A DNA stretch of 64,000 nt from Beaufortia kweichowensis (Eukaryota > Chordata > Actinopteri > Cypriniformes > Gastromyzontidae): contig CM032816.1 in assembly GCA_019155185.1 (NCBI GenBank), positions 10,614,292 through 10,678,291 of the forward strand. Reading direction: 5' to 3'. The position numbers and the translations under genes are program-made. Every line of letters begins with the position of its first letter. Position 1 is the stretch's first letter. The notes under the pieces are model-generated. The model worked only from the letters and a program-made list of their open reading frames with translations. It made no database searches and was not told the origin of the DNA. This document shows positions 1 through 12,003 of this stretch, piece by piece.

Positions 1-652
1 TTTAATCTGACGTTTGAGCGACACTTGATATGATCTACATGGCTGCTGTGACACAAACTCTGTCTGTGCAAAGACACGCTTTCACATTCACAATATACAT
101 CTATTTCTTTCTCTGTATATCTGTCTCTTTCCAGGGCTGAAAGATCACAGATAACCAAACAGTAAAGAAATTATTGATTTCTGACTGACATCTCCATCTT
201 ATTTTGGCTCAGTCATAGCCAGACTTTTGTCTACCAGAATAAGTCTGGTCCACAAGATCTGCCCACTTAGACAGAAAGAGACCATCTGACCGACATGCAA
301 AGCAACCAAACAAAGATTTTGAGAGTAGCAGATTTATGTAAAGTAGTTTATACTGTAATAAAATGCATTTATTTATAAATGTTTTCTGATTTAAGAGATG
401 AGAAAAACACTTGGCTCACTTCAGCTGAGCTCACACACAATGAGCTCCAGCACGTTGAGATTTTTCTCTTTGGTTTAATGATGGCATTTCTCCAGCCCCA
501 GGCCACACAGCAGACACAGTAACAGCTACTTTAAAAGATGTTTCCAGCACTCATCTACTCTGGAACAACAAACTCTCGTTCTCTTGTTCTCCTCTATGTC
601 CTATATTCGCTATATTGGTCACAATCATATCTATCTTCCCAATCATACACGT

Positions 653-653
<1 letters not shown>
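1..653. other. Non-coding, nothing recognised
   Basis: Unique AT-rich sequence with no splice-bounded open frame and no repeat family that I recognise. Confidence 0.5.

Positions 654-689
<36 letters not shown>
654..689. repeat. (CA)18 microsatellite
   Basis: Uninterrupted CA dinucleotide run of 36 bp. An open frame that crosses it reads as a run of Thr-His and is an artefact of the repeat. Confidence 0.97.
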
Positions 690-693
<4 letters not shown>

Positions 694-1471
694 CAAGGGC
701 GTTCAGGATTACCTGTGTCTAATTTTATGATCACAGATTCAAAGTTTCAAGAAAACGGGAGCCTGATCACGTGTTTTAGCACAGAATGAAAAACCTCTGA
801 ACCAGTTTTGGAGTGACCTGCTTTTCTCTGACTTTGAGGGCAATTCTGAGCGCAGAGAACATAAATAAAAAGATTTGCTAGAGAAACCACCTCAAATCAT
901 ACAATGATTAAATCCATCATGTTGAAGGTCTTCTACACCAAAGTTCACAATTAGATATCTGACAAATTGAAGATTTTGAACATATTTTATAAAATTATGA
1001 GCTTTGGTAACGGCAAAGTGTCAGTAAACTCTGAAAAACTCAGGTCATGAGGTCATCATCATTCCCACATCATCATCCCAAACCAATTCTCTTTGGGTAT
1101 CAGATTTTGTACTACATAAAAAACACATTTATATCCAGATGATTTAATGAGGAAAGACTTACAAAAATAAAACCCAACAGAAAACAGAAAAAAGCAAAAA
1201 CATACAGTACTAAAACATCACAATACTTTACTTACTTTACTTAAGCTCTATTCAAGCCTGACAATACAGAAACTGTCCAGTAGTAAATCCAGACAGTAAC
1301 AAAAATATAAACTATTAAAATTAACAATAACCAAACTGTATAATACCAAAATCTCACAATATCAAAACTCTACGGTACATAAACTTTGCACAATTTAAGA
1401 CATACATTTTACAAACTAAAATTACATATTAATTTGATTATAATGTATTCATTATTTATTGATAATATATA
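690..1471. other. Non-coding AT-rich DNA
   Basis: No gene seen. Loosely similar phrases such as AAAACATCACAATA and AAAATCTCACAATA recur between about 1205 and 1380 and again near 1770, on both sides of the MITE at 1472-1700. This may be an old degenerate tandem repeat, but the copies are too diverged to define a unit. Confidence 0.4.
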
Positions 1472-1700
1472 CACTCTAAAAACAGATGTGTTAAAAATAA
1501 CACAAGATGTGTTGTCCCTAACTAGACACATCTTTGTGTTAATTTAAAAACAACACATTTTGTGTTACTTTTAACTCAACTTCTGTTACTTTCAACTTAA
1601 CATGTGTTGTCCCTTTTATGTATTTAACACAAAATGACACATTATGTGTTAAACAGCATAACACAAAAAATGTGTTAAAAAACACATCCTTTTTAGAGTG
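1472..1700. mobile_element. TA-flanked MITE with terminal inverted repeats
   Basis: The 229-bp element begins CACTCTAAAAACAGATGTGTT and ends AACACATCCTTTTTAGAGTG, which are imperfect inverted repeats of each other. A TA dinucleotide lies directly outside each end (1470-1471 and 1701-1702), as expected for a Tc1/mariner-type target duplication. The interior is full of AACACA/TGTGTT words, so much of the element can fold on itself. It has no open frame, so it would depend on a transposase supplied elsewhere. I recognise the general type as common in fish but cannot give a family name. Confidence 0.8.
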
Positions 1701-1702
1701 TA

Positions 1703-2334
1703 GTGTCTAAAACTCCCCAGTATTAATAAAATATTACAGTAAATATTACAGTACTTAACTCAAACTCTTTAGTACTGAAATCTTATAGTACAGCATCACA
1801 AGTATTAAATCGCTGTTGGTATCAGTATTGAAATTGAAAACTGATCTTGTAGCATCTGTCTGGAAGGCAATAATCTATTTTTACCCTTCATCTCAATTAC
1901 AACATCGGTTTACAGAATTTCCCAGATGAACGCTCAAGTTGTGATCAATTATAAACCACTTAGTTTTCAAAACAAGTCAAACTCAAGAAAAATTACCGAA
2001 CCAAAATATAGATAGACGATTGGGAATTTTGATAACGATCAGCTTCCAAGTGCAAGTTTACCTTCCTCTGTCTCTCAAATAAAAAATGTTAGGATGGATG
2101 TATTTTTGTCACATCTCTTCAGACGGATAAAGACATTATAATATAGTATGCAGAAATGTGACGCTGATCTGCTGGATCTTAGAAACGGGTCTGCATGGTT
2201 AAGGGAATCACACTGGTGTGGAAATAAATAAAAAAATCTATATCTACGGATTGTTTTACACGGGGTTAAAAAGACCTGCTGTAGGTCGGGAGGGAAAACA
2301 CAGCTCGGATCCCTGGAAAACAATTCAAAGGGAT
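1703..2334. other. Non-coding, nothing recognised
   Basis: AT-rich unique sequence with no coding or repeat signal that I can support. Confidence 0.45.
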
Positions 2335-2640
2335 TGTGCGGCCATTTGATTGATCTCCTTTAGACAGATCCCTCCATACCATCCCTATAGACAAACTCTG
2401 TCCAAAGACAATTTAATTAACAGGCAGGAGGCAGCGGGGGAGATAATCCTGCAGAGTTTGATGTAATTCAGAGATGATTAAAAAGCCATCGCAGCATCTC
2501 CCAAATGTAATGACGGCCTCGCTTCTGACCACACCGAGGGTGCGAATCACAGATTTACCCGCCGGCCCCTCCTGCGGATGCTATAATCAGCTGGGCTCAT
2601 CTGGATCTACTCCATGAGAAAGGTGTTAGTGTTCCCTTGT
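2335..2640. promoter_or_regulatory. Possible conserved non-coding element
   Basis: A repeat-free block of higher complexity and GC than its flanks. It contains a TTAATTA homeodomain-type core at 2413-2419 and GATGATTAAAAAGCC further on. It has no open frame with splice sites. The regulatory reading is inferred from composition alone. Confidence 0.3.
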
Positions 2641-3400
2641 GAGCCAAAAAGATATCTGGGAATTCTGTCCTATTCGATATATTAAGCAAATTAAATCATT
2701 TTGTTGCCTGACTAACGTTCAGTCTTTGCTTTGACGTTATTTACGTCTTTACAGTATGATTAGCAACATCTCATGAATCTATTTTTAGACCGGGATATTT
2801 ATACAACTAGATTAGTCACACACTTCGGATTCACACCAGATTTATAACCACCGCTAGAACTGAAAAACCTACATAGTGCAAAGCTGTCATCAATTTATCA
2901 TTGTTGAATTACTGCCAACAGTGATGGGTAACTTTAATGATCAAAACTAACACCACCACTCCACATCAGCAAAAATAAATGTGTAATCTACTTAACTTTT
3001 CTGCAACCCTACAAACTATTCAGCTTTAAAATGCAAATTTGTATGGTAAGTCAGGATGATTAGATTATCTGTTGGTCAATAGGTGTATTTGACATCCAGC
3101 ACAGACCGATCGACAAATGACATCGTAGTTCCACGTCAAACACACTTGTTGCTTTGTGTGAGGTGTGAAATTGTTTTTATAACAAAAAGGGAAACTAAAT
3201 TAATCACAAACTAAAAAAACAAACAAAAGGGAGCCGCTGCTCAAATGTCATTTGTGGTACAACAAGAAAATATAGACGAACTGGAAAATATTGATCGTTA
3301 AACATTTCTCCTGAAAAATTGTTTGTAGAAATCTAACATGTCTCATCTAGATCCTCAGGAAGAACAGCTCTGTTATTTCCCTATTCACTTTAATATTTCT

Positions 3401-3560
3401 GAGTTGAATTTTAATCTAATCATGACAAACTAAAAATTGATGGAAATGTATAAGACTCAAGATAAAATATCTGAAAATACAAATCTTCATAACAATCGAC
3501 ATAAAAAAAATAATAAAAAAATTGTTAATGTTACTGTAATTTATAAAAATACCTAAAATT
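3401..3560 (+). repeat. Dispersed AT-rich repeat, copy 1
   Basis: Shares the ordered blocks TTTAATATTTC, TAATCTAATCATGACAAAC, ATTGAT and CATAACAAT with the sequence at about 13966-14065. A third related segment lies at 13131-13292. The copies are diverged and non-coding, and the family is not recognised. Confidence 0.5.
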
Positions 3561-3590
3561 ATAAAAATACCTAAAACTTAAAAATGTTGG

Positions 3591-3676
3591 CTACTATAGT
3601 AAAACCATGGTAAACACAAATTAACCAAGCAGTAACCATAGTTTAACCATGGTATTTGTAGTAAAACTGTGGTAGT
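3591..3676. repeat. Teleost ACCATGGT repeat fragment
   Basis: Carries AGTAAAACCATGGTAAAC, AGTAACCATAGTTTAACC and TTTGTAGTAAAACTGTGGT, phrases that I recognise from a short self-complementary repeat frequent in fish genomes. Internal dyads centre on CCATGG. It is fragmentary and non-coding. Confidence 0.6.
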
Positions 3677-4656
3677 AAGTGTTAACAGCCCTGTATTCTG
3701 ACTGTATGTCATTAATTATCAGATTATTTATATTTCTACTGAGACAAAGTTATTCAAACACAACAAAGTCACTTTCTCAATCATTTCTCTAAGAGCTCTG
3801 GTCATTCTGGTTTCCAGTTGCGGCTCACATTAAACCCTCCAGACTCACACGTGTGCCATAATCTCCAAACCCTTTCCGTTCCTCTCACCGCTGGCTAAAA
3901 ATCTCCTTCCCAGCAGCCCCCTCACACCCGAAAAAATGTCTTCACATCGCCTCTTCTCCGAGGAGAAAGACTGACCTTGGCGAGTCCCCGCTCTTAAACG
4001 CAGATTACAGCAAATCTTTCTCCAACACACACGCTTCCAGAAATCCATTTTTACACTTCTGATGGTTTTATATCTCAGCAGAAGCCGTTTAACACAACAG
4101 GCCACTCAGATTACAGTCACATTTTCTGTGAGGGTGCATAAACAATATTTTTTATCTCATTAAGCATGCATGCATTCACAAACATGAATATTCAGATGTT
4201 CGTATGAATATTCACAAAGTATTGCTCAGTTTCTCAACCTTTACTCCTTTCTTCAATCACACAAAGACACACATACACAAACACACAAACTAACACTATT
4301 TACACACATATAAACAGAGTCAGTCAGCATGTCTTTGCTGGAGTTTTTTAACAATTACAATCAGAAACTTGCAGCTCTTTGAACACAGATCCTCAGTGTT
4401 TCCCAGCATGCATCAGCACTGTGTGTTTAACACTCTGTATGTGGTTGAAATGATGCTCTTTATGAAAGCTGTTCATCTTATTTTGCTCTGATTGTCAGTC
4501 TTTGAGCACTTGTGACATGCTTACAGACTTTTTAATTGCTTTTCAATGAATCTTAACATCTGATGAAGTTCTGACAGCATTAGAAATGTGATGCTGACAG
4601 CCATCTAATGAACAACTAATAACATCACATCTGATGTAAACGAAAGATTGGTGGGG
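3677..4656. other. Non-coding, nothing recognised
   Basis: No exon or repeat that I can support. A minus-strand open frame at 3845-4105 has no protein-like features and no matching splice signals. Confidence 0.45.
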
Positions 4657-4870
4657 CCTCATGTCATTTTAAACCTGTATGACTTTCTTTCTTCTGCAGA
4701 ACACAAAAGAAGATTGAAGATGAAGAATGTTGGTAATCAAACAACATTGACCCTCATTGACTTTCAGTGTATAAACACAAAACCAGAGACCATTTTCTCA
4801 AAATATCTTCTTTCATGTTATACAGGTTTGGAATGGCATGAAATCATTTTTGGTAAACTATCCTTTAAAA
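4657..4870 (+). mobile_element. Cyprinid non-autonomous DNA element, copy a
   Basis: Contains the diagnostic ordered blocks CCTGTATGACTTTCTTTCTT, CAGAACACAAAAGAAGA, CAACATTGACCCTCATTGAC and CAAAATATCTTCTTT, ending in GGTAAACTATCCTTTAAAA. The left terminus is missing. The small open frame inside it is part of the repeat. Confidence 0.8.
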
Positions 4871-5305
4871 ACATATTTGATGCCTAACATTGTCAGATTG
4901 ACAAGGTGTGCTTTTGCTTTCCTAAGCTAGGCCTAATTAAACTTACCGTTTTTTTCATACTGTAAACACAGTCCGCATCCAACTAATTTATTTCTGAAGC
5001 ATTCTCAACATTGCTTTTGATGTAAAATTGTGCAAATTGTCACAAATTAATTCCTGGCATTAACTGTTAACTCTCTTCAGTGAATCTATTAACACTGGTT
5101 AGAGCATTTTAATGATTACTCATTACACCACAATTAAAATATCTGGAGGTAAAATACATCTTAAAAGTGTTAAACGGTCACATTTTATTTCAGTGTTAGA
5201 GAATAATTAACCCATTGTGGTATGGATTGGCCTTTAACTCAACTTGATCAAAATATAACTTGGTGTATTAAAGAACATTTTGAGTCTCTCTATTAGAAAT
5301 AAATT

Positions 5306-5574
5306 AAAGAACTAATTCACACAAACATAAAAATTCTTTCACCATTTATTCACCTTCATGTCATGTAAAACCTGTATGACTTTTCTTCTTCTGCAGAACA
5401 CAAAAGAAGACATTTAAAATAAGATACAACATTGACCCCCATTGACTTCCATTGTATAAACACAAAACCACTGAGACATTTCTTAAAATATCTTCTCAAG
5501 AGTCAGAGGTTTTGAACGACAGGAGAGTGAATAAATGATGACAGAATATTTTTAGGTAAACTATCCCTTAAAAA
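5306..5574 (+). mobile_element. Cyprinid non-autonomous DNA element, copy b
   Basis: Near-full copy of the same family. Left terminus is TTAAAGAACTAATTCACACA, right terminus GGTAAACTATCCCTTAAAA, imperfect inverted repeats. The interior has CAGAACACAAAAGAAGA, ACATTGACCCCCATTGACTT and AAATGATGACAGAATATTT in the expected order. No coding capacity. Confidence 0.85.
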
Positions 5575-6167
5575 GTGTTTTTAGTAATTTTTTTGTTAAC
5601 TTTTTTATTAATTATTTTATTGACACAATACGTACTTGGATGCGGAGAAGAAATTGAGCTCCTTTGACCCGTCCCATAGTCTCTGCTGCCTTTAATTTTT
5701 CATTTTAATTATTTGACCTGATGTCTAATACAAGATCATGAACTTAAGGAAAATCTTTCCCATCTCAGTCCTCTCAGAGTCTCCATAGAAACACTCACAG
5801 GTACATTTATGATGAATCTGTGGGACGGTCACATTTTACTGCAGTCCATGTGGAGGTGAATGGTGTGAAATATGTAAGACTAACAAACTATTAGTTTCTG
5901 ACAAGACAAATGTAGAATCAAGTCAGTCTCTACAATCTGACAGAGAGAGAAAGATGAAAGAAAATGTAGAACGTCCACTCCGTATATCTCAGGAAATTGA
6001 GCCCCAATCTTTTCTGTTTTTGAGAAAAAGATTCACACATGCAGAAGCTACTGTGTCGTTTGTCTTCAGTCATGCGAAATACCGTCCGTCAATTTTACTG
6101 CAGGCTGGTTTTCTCTCCGCACAACCACGATAAATGATGGAGAACAGAAGCGAGAGAGAAGGGGGGT

Positions 6168-6171
<4 letters not shown>

Positions 6172-6202
<31 letters not shown>
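6172..6202. repeat. (GA)15 microsatellite
   Basis: Uninterrupted GA run, purine strand on +. Confidence 0.95.
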
Positions 6203-6204
<2 letters not shown>

Positions 6205-6610
6205 GTTGCCATGCTTTCAAATCCAGCTTTATGTGTTAGAACTCATTCAGCATCATTTGTAAAGCCGAACCAAAATAACACAATGTTTATTTAGAGTGTT
6301 ACTCTGGATGGATCTTTTATTTAATGGTCTCTGTCAACTACAGAAGTGTTAACACAGTCCAACATAAAAGCAAACTTTTCTACCAATTACATGACAAGGG
6401 TCAATACAGCATATCGGATCTAAAAGTCTATCAAGTTAAAGTAGGGAATCGGATCTAGTCTTGCGTAGCTGGAGATTTTACCATTAGGATTCAATCTGAT
6501 TCATAGTGCAGCTTATTCTGGTGAAGAACATCTAGCACAATTTTTGAGAAATGACATTCAGATGTGAAGTATGTTTTGTATATAACAATTGCAATTAAAC
6601 TGTTTTTAGA

Positions 6611-6670
6611 CAATATATATAAATAACATTTAACATTTAAATACATATATTAAATGTTATTTATATATTG
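6611..6670. repeat. AT-rich inverted repeat (hairpin)
   Basis: CAATATATATAAATAACATTT at 6611-6631 is matched by the reverse complement ending in AATGTTATTTATATATTG at 6670, with one 2-bp indel and a loop of roughly 16 bp. Weaker pairing continues outward into TGTTTTTA and TTAAAATGG. It may be a small MITE remnant or simple AT palindromy. Confidence 0.6.
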
Positions 6671-6865
6671 CTTAAAATGGTTGAATATTAATAATATTAA
6701 TTTTATTAAATAAAAAAAATTAAATGAGATTATAAATGAGATTAAAATAAAATACAAATGGTCTAAAATTTTTCCTTGCTTGCTGCATTTGATCTGTCTC
6801 AACTACAGTTTTCTCAAACTTCATTGACTAAAAAAAGTGTCAGACAAAAAATCCCATTTCTCTAA

Positions 6866-6916
6866 TTTGGACACTTTTATCCAAAGCAATTTACAGTGCA
6901 ATCAAGGTATACATAT
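6866..6916 (-). mobile_element. SINE tail fragment
   Basis: Carries ACACTTTTATCCAAAGCAAT followed by TTACAGTGCAATCAAGGTAT, the complement of the conserved 3' tail of tRNA-derived teleost SINEs. Only the tail is present. Confidence 0.65.
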
Positions 6917-7279
6917 AACACCTGTGATAGTCCCGTGTGTTGGACATGTCATCTTCAGCTAAAACTACACTCAAGCAAGCATCAGTAGGTGTTTGTTATA
7001 AACTGTCTTGGCGTGGACGTGTATCTTGACCCTCTGAGGATCTGACGGGTCCCTGTAAACTCCTAAAGAAGATGCAGTCGATACGTCAACTTCATCCGCC
7101 GTCAACACGCCACAACTCTTTTATTCTGAAAACAACTCTATTTCCTATCTGGCAGATCGGCTTTAATATGATTTAAAGTGTAGCCGCAGGAGCAGTGAGA
7201 AAAATACCCCGCCAGCACTTACATAACATCACAGAAACACAAATCATCTGCTGTGTAGGAGAGACTGAGTCGTACTCAC
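6917..7279. other. Non-coding sequence next to an exon-like segment
   Basis: No gene recognised. The part near 7010-7200 is richer in CpG than its surroundings and could be regulatory. On the minus strand it would be intron just downstream of the candidate exon at 7280-7414. Confidence 0.35.
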
Positions 7280-7414
7280 GCGCAGGAAATGCTTCTCTGC
7301 TCTTTTAGGATGGAGGCGGGTTTACAGGGAGTCGTGCTGCAGACTCCTCCTCTTCTGCTTCCACATACCCGGCTTTAATATCTCCTCAGTGCACAATCCC
7401 AGGCCGGAAAACAC
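7280..7414 (-). other. Possible untranslated exon, minus strand
   Basis: Read on the minus strand, a 135-bp segment starts after a good acceptor (TTTGTTTGTCTTCATGTAG) and ends at a strong donor (GCGC|GTGAGTACG). All three frames contain a stop, so it would be a 5' untranslated or poison exon rather than coding. One short upstream-type ORF (MWKQKRRSLQHDSL) lies inside. It could join the similar segments at 12285-12390 and 28170-28420 as alternative leader exons of a minus-strand gene lying to the left of the window. This is inference from splice signals only. Confidence 0.3.
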
Positions 7415-7494
7415 CTACATGAAGACAAACAAAGCGGAGAAAACATTTTAGGATATTTACAGACTAAAGTCATACACAGCAATCACATACAAAC

Positions 7495-7685
7495 ACACTT
7501 AAAAATAAAGGTGCTTCAAAACCATTTTTGGGTCCCCAAAAGTGCTATTTCTTCCTTAGTATTTTATAGTCTAAAGAACCTTTTTTTTCACTACAAAGAC
7601 CGTTTTGTGAAATAGAATAGTTGTTTGAATGTTCTTCATAGAACCTAAAAGCCAAACATGGTTCTTCCATGGCACCCATGTAACC
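7495..7685 (+). mobile_element. AAAGAACC-type MITE, copy 1
   Basis: Starts ACACTTAAAAATAAAGGTGC and contains TAAAGAACCTTTTTTTTCAC, GTTCTTCATAGAACC and ATGGTTCTTCCATGGCA in the order I know from an abundant cyprinid miniature element. The right terminus is absent. No coding capacity. A second copy is at 48695-48886. Confidence 0.75.
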
Positions 7686-9589
7686 CAGTTTGTGCAAACA
7701 CAGCTGAAATATTTGTTTTTGTCATCGATTGTTTTCTACATAAAATCTGTGAAACTAGAACCTTGATATTTTTAATATGGACTGAGTAAGACCACGTCAA
7801 AGATCGAAATCAAGCCAATTTCAGGTATTTTTTGTGCAAAATAATAAAACAAAACAAAGGTTTCTTTTGTATTTATCAACTGTATCATAAAATCTAGTAT
7901 TTACTGTACAGCAATAAACACACTTTCAACATTTTATAGCTACGACTACTTCTCATGACGTTTAGTAAAATCTATATTTAATATATATATACTATATAAA
8001 GATTTTAGTGTCTAACTCAGATATTAAGCTTTGGTATATCTTTCCTGCACATTCATAAATGATATCTCAAATCATGTGGCTAGTAAAGGTGTGCTATTAC
8101 TTTTCAAAGCTGTTGGGCTGGATATTAGATATGGGATCTGAATCATATCTAGGGACAGAAATATCATCGAGACCCGAGGTGAGCTGATTTAACTTAGGTC
8201 AGTATGCAACCACCCAGAACACACCTCATATACGAGCGCAACCATCTGTAACACCTTAACATCATGGATGTGAGGTTTACATGTTTAACCATCGCTCACA
8301 TGTTCTTCAGAAAATCAGGTTTCATTCTACCACACTGAACCTTTCACCGCGTCTGATTGGCTCCACCGGGAGCATCTCTCTTTGTCTCCTTTTGGCCTCA
8401 CGATTAAAGTTTCTCGCTCTCTGATTGGATGTAATTCAGGAGCCGCACACATGCCGAGAGACCATCTTGCCTTATGGTCACCTAAATCCCACCTGCACAC
8501 ATAATCAAAGCCACTTCCTCCATTACAGCCGGATTATATTTAGTATTTATTAATGTGCAGATTATATATAATGTGCATGTTGTTTTCTTCAATGTTTATT
8601 GAAAATATTTCTGTGACTCACAGGCATGAGAGGAAATGGAATATTTTACAGATGCCTTTGCAATCTATCATACGTTATGACTTTCACATTTTGACATCTG
8701 ATTACATTTTCTGTCTGTTCTGTCCATCACAGAGCTTTCAAAACAACTCTGTTCAGATGCTGAAGCATAACATGACTTTTTATTTAAGTTACAAATGTAA
8801 ACAAAAGAGAAACTGTGTATCTTAAGATCTGATTTGTTTCAGCACTTGCATCACTTTTCACTTGGGTTCATTTAAAATGGTCCTGTGGTGTAACAAATTA
8901 AATTTTAAAAGTACAAATATTTCATAGTCTCTTGATGTGCGTCCATAAAAACTGCATGTCAAAGTTTTACAGGACACTTTGTATTTCAGGACAACCACCC
9001 AAATACAAACTCAAAGTATCTGTATGCCCTAAAAAACACTTTTCTAGGTTAATTTAACCCAGTGATTGGGTTTATCCATTACTGAGAGTGAAATATGAAA
9101 AAATCAGCAGTATTCCCATCTGCATGATATCTCATTCAAAAAGGTTCATTAAGGAAAACGTTATTAGAAAATCTCACTCAGATACTGTGGAGTTTCACTT
9201 TTTCACAAAATTTAATAAAAAGAGTTTGAGATTCTGCTGTGAAACAGGAAACTACGGCAATATGCCAAACCCTTATCCTTTAAGATTTCTATATTTAATA
9301 TGTCCTCCGCTGCGATTGGCTAACCTCCATGTTCATCCATCCATCTCTCGCTCTCTCTTTGTAAAAAAATTTTGAAGCCTAATTTCCATAAACGTTGTAG
9401 ATGGATGGACTGTTAAGGACTTTCTAAGCAAAACAGTGTATAAATATTACATACTTCTAAATGTTTCAAGCAGATGGGTTTAGACATTTTGTTCTTCATG
9501 TCCCCGCTGCTGTTATGAACTGTGACCCAGGACAAGATCAAAGATGCAATTACTGACTCATAAATTTACTTGTTTGCTTAGTTGAAAAC
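7686..9589. other. Non-coding, nothing certain
   Basis: No exon recognised. Two ATTGG (CCAAT-box) motifs lie in a locally GC-richer stretch at 8340-8450 and another at about 9315, but no start site can be argued. Short frames at 8553-8825 and 9088-9375 are not protein-like. Confidence 0.4.
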
Positions 9590-10340
9590 TCGAGTGGCAC
9601 GCTAAGAGCCCGACCATGATCTCTGGATATTGGAAAAGCAATCAAACGGAAGACTAATTAATGAGCTTTTGAGTTATTGCCCAACTTGACAAGAATCCTC
9701 ATGGGAAAGAGTTTAATCTAATGCTTCATAGAGGAGAAAGATCTCAGAGCAGTATACAACAAACATCAGTCCCAACGAGACGATTAAACAGAGGATATAA
9801 GGAGCTGGAAATGAAAACATTAAGGTCTTTCTGGATAGAAAGCATGTGTTTTTATTAATAATAAAGATATAAACTCTGGATCTCAGTCTTTCTTTACTCC
9901 AAAACACCCTCACTGATCAAAGTGACCGGATCTCTTTTAATTACCAAATAGCCTTAGGAGCGATTAAATGGCTCAGTTGTGCCGTACATGTCTCAAGCAG
10001 GGCGGGCGATTACGGCACGCCGAGTGTCAATCAAAATCCCACTGACAAAACTGAGAGGTACGAGGCAATATTTCGCAAATGAGATCCTTTTAAAATACAG
10101 CAGAGAATTTAATTCCCCATCATTCCGGTTAATGGCTGTCGGCATTTTGCGGTAGGGCACATATGAGAATTACCCCATTCTTCTTTCACAGTTTCGGCCA
10201 TCTATCAGTCCAGGCGTAATTATTCCCTCGGCTCCAGGAAGCTGACAGGCCTATTGCCGGCTCACGCTCGCCATACAATGGAGTTAATCCTGCCAGCGAG
10301 CTGTGTGGCGAGGCGGCAGGCGTGAGTGAATGGGGTGGGA
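9590..10340. promoter_or_regulatory. Strong candidate conserved non-coding block
   Basis: A long repeat-free island of high complexity. It holds TAATTAAT at 9655-9662, TTTAATTA at 9936-9943, TGTCAATCA at 10025-10033 (the complement TGATTGACA is a PBX/PREP-type site) and CGTAATTATTCCC near 10214, followed by a CpG-rich end. It has no open frame with usable splice sites. The dense transcription-factor-like words in otherwise AT-rich DNA are typical of developmental enhancers, but conservation cannot be seen from one sequence. Confidence 0.45.
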
Positions 10341-10994
10341 TGGTGGGCGGGGCTTTGAAGTGTGATGGTGAACTGATCAGGATGTGGCCAGAACCAAGCA
10401 GTAAGTTGCCAAGACTATGTGGGTATAAACTAAATGATCTTTTATAACAAATGTGAGGTGAAAATGTAAAATGAGTCATAGCTTCCTATATAAACGTGTG
10501 TGTAAATAAATAGGCAGGGGTGACGTGATTCAGCTGTCAGGCTGTGTGGGCGGGGCTAAGAGACAGGCAGAGGTGAAATCATTAACCGGTAGATGATGTG
10601 GGTGTCATATGACATATTTCTGAATCTATATTATTCACTTCTTTGAAGACTTGAATGAAAAACATGATAAGTATGTATAAGTAATACAGCCCAATAGGAA
10701 TAACTTTCTAATGTAAGGTATATCTCAGATCCCAGATGACTGACTTTCTTTGTGTTTTCACACTTGTATTAAAGTCTCTGTGAACTCCAGCCTGACTGTG
10801 GTCATATTCAGCTTTAGAGGAAAACGTTACCTAAAAATTCAGAAATCTCCTGGACTGGTGTCCTGCTGGGCACTTTCTCTCCTGTCTGTTTGAAGTCTCA
10901 CAGTTTATATTCTCACAGGGCATATATAGTGTCAGACAGCTATCCGAACGATTCTGTCAGTCACACAAGCCACATTTCTATACTATTTTACTTA

Positions 10995-11092
10995 TGTGTC
11001 TGTCTGTCTCTCTGTCCATCAGTAATCTATCTATCCAACTATCTATCCATCTATCTATCTATCCAACTATTTATCCATTTATCAATCTATCA

Positions 11093-11180
<88 letters not shown>

Positions 11181-11260
11181 CCCAATCTCCCATATTCTCT
11201 CTTTCTATCTCTATTCGTATGTCCATCCATCTGTCTATATCAATTTTCTTTCTCATTATC
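10995..11260. repeat. (ATCT)n tetranucleotide microsatellite
   Basis: A pure run of 22 ATCT units occupies 11093-11180, inside imperfect TCTG/ATCC/ATCT flanks. The overlapping open frame reads as Leu-Ser-Ile-Tyr repeats and is an artefact. Confidence 0.95.
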
Positions 11261-11314
11261 TATTAGTCTCATTCTCTCTCTCTCTCTTTCTTTCTCACTA
11301 TCTATTAGTCTCAT

Positions 11315-11350
<36 letters not shown>

Positions 11351-11520
11351 ACTATCTATTTGTCTCTCTCTCTCTCTCTCTCTTCTCTCTTTATTTCTTT
11401 CTCACTATCTATTAGTCTCTCTCTCTCTCTCTCTCTTTTTCTTTTTTTCTCACTATCTATTAGTCTCTCTCTCACTCTCTATCAGTGCTTCCTTTCTCTC
11501 TCTCTCTCTTACTATCGATC
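11261..11520. repeat. CT-rich low-complexity tract with ~70-bp higher-order period
   Basis: Runs of (CT)n and TTTC alternate with the phrase TCACTATCTATTAGTCTC or a close variant, near 11257, 11295, 11350, 11401 and 11449. The phrase recurrence suggests a tandemly duplicated larger unit rather than simple slippage. Confidence 0.8.
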
Positions 11521-11554
11521 TGTCAATCTTAGCTTAAACAAGCACTTGACCAAG

Positions 11555-12003
11555 ATGTAACAGTAGCATAGACCATCTGTTAAAGATATAATCAAGAAAA
11601 TATATTATCCTTTATTCTGTCTCTATAAATCTTAAGAGTTGCAAGCATAGACTATTATTTCATGCATTGACTTTTGTTCCTGTTTCATTATTAGTGTGTG
11701 TCCCTGTTTCATTATTATGCTGGAACTTTTGAACTCACACTGTCTACAGAACCAAGGCCGTTAGGAGGCCCACACTTATAATGCTTATCTTTAACTTCTG
11801 TGCACATGTTTCTTTCTACTTCCTTATGGGAGTTGCTTTACACAATAAAAAGGCTGCAAGGGAGAGACACAGTGAGAGAGAGTGATGGAGAACCTTTCTG
11901 AAAGATCTCAAAGCTGCTCTCTCCCTCGCGAGTATTGAAACACCAGTCTTGGTCTGATTGTTGTTCTTTATTGATAGAGATTTTAAGAAATAGACCTATC
12001 ACC
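11555..12003 (+). mobile_element. Possible solo LTR
   Basis: A stretch beginning TGTAACAG contains a promoter-like CACAATAAAAAGGCTGCAAG near 11840, then GAGAGACACAGTGAGAGAG, a short GC-rich run (TCTCCCTCGCGAGTATTG) and a T-rich exit (TTGTTGTTCTTTATTG). This order of TATA-like box, leader and T-rich end resembles a fish retroelement LTR. No target-site duplication, primer-binding site or gag/pol sequence was found, so the boundaries and the call are tentative. Confidence 0.35.

Noticed and set aside
10890..11537. 215-codon Leu/Ser/Ile/Tyr-rich frame
   Set aside because: It covers the ATCT and CT low-complexity tracts.
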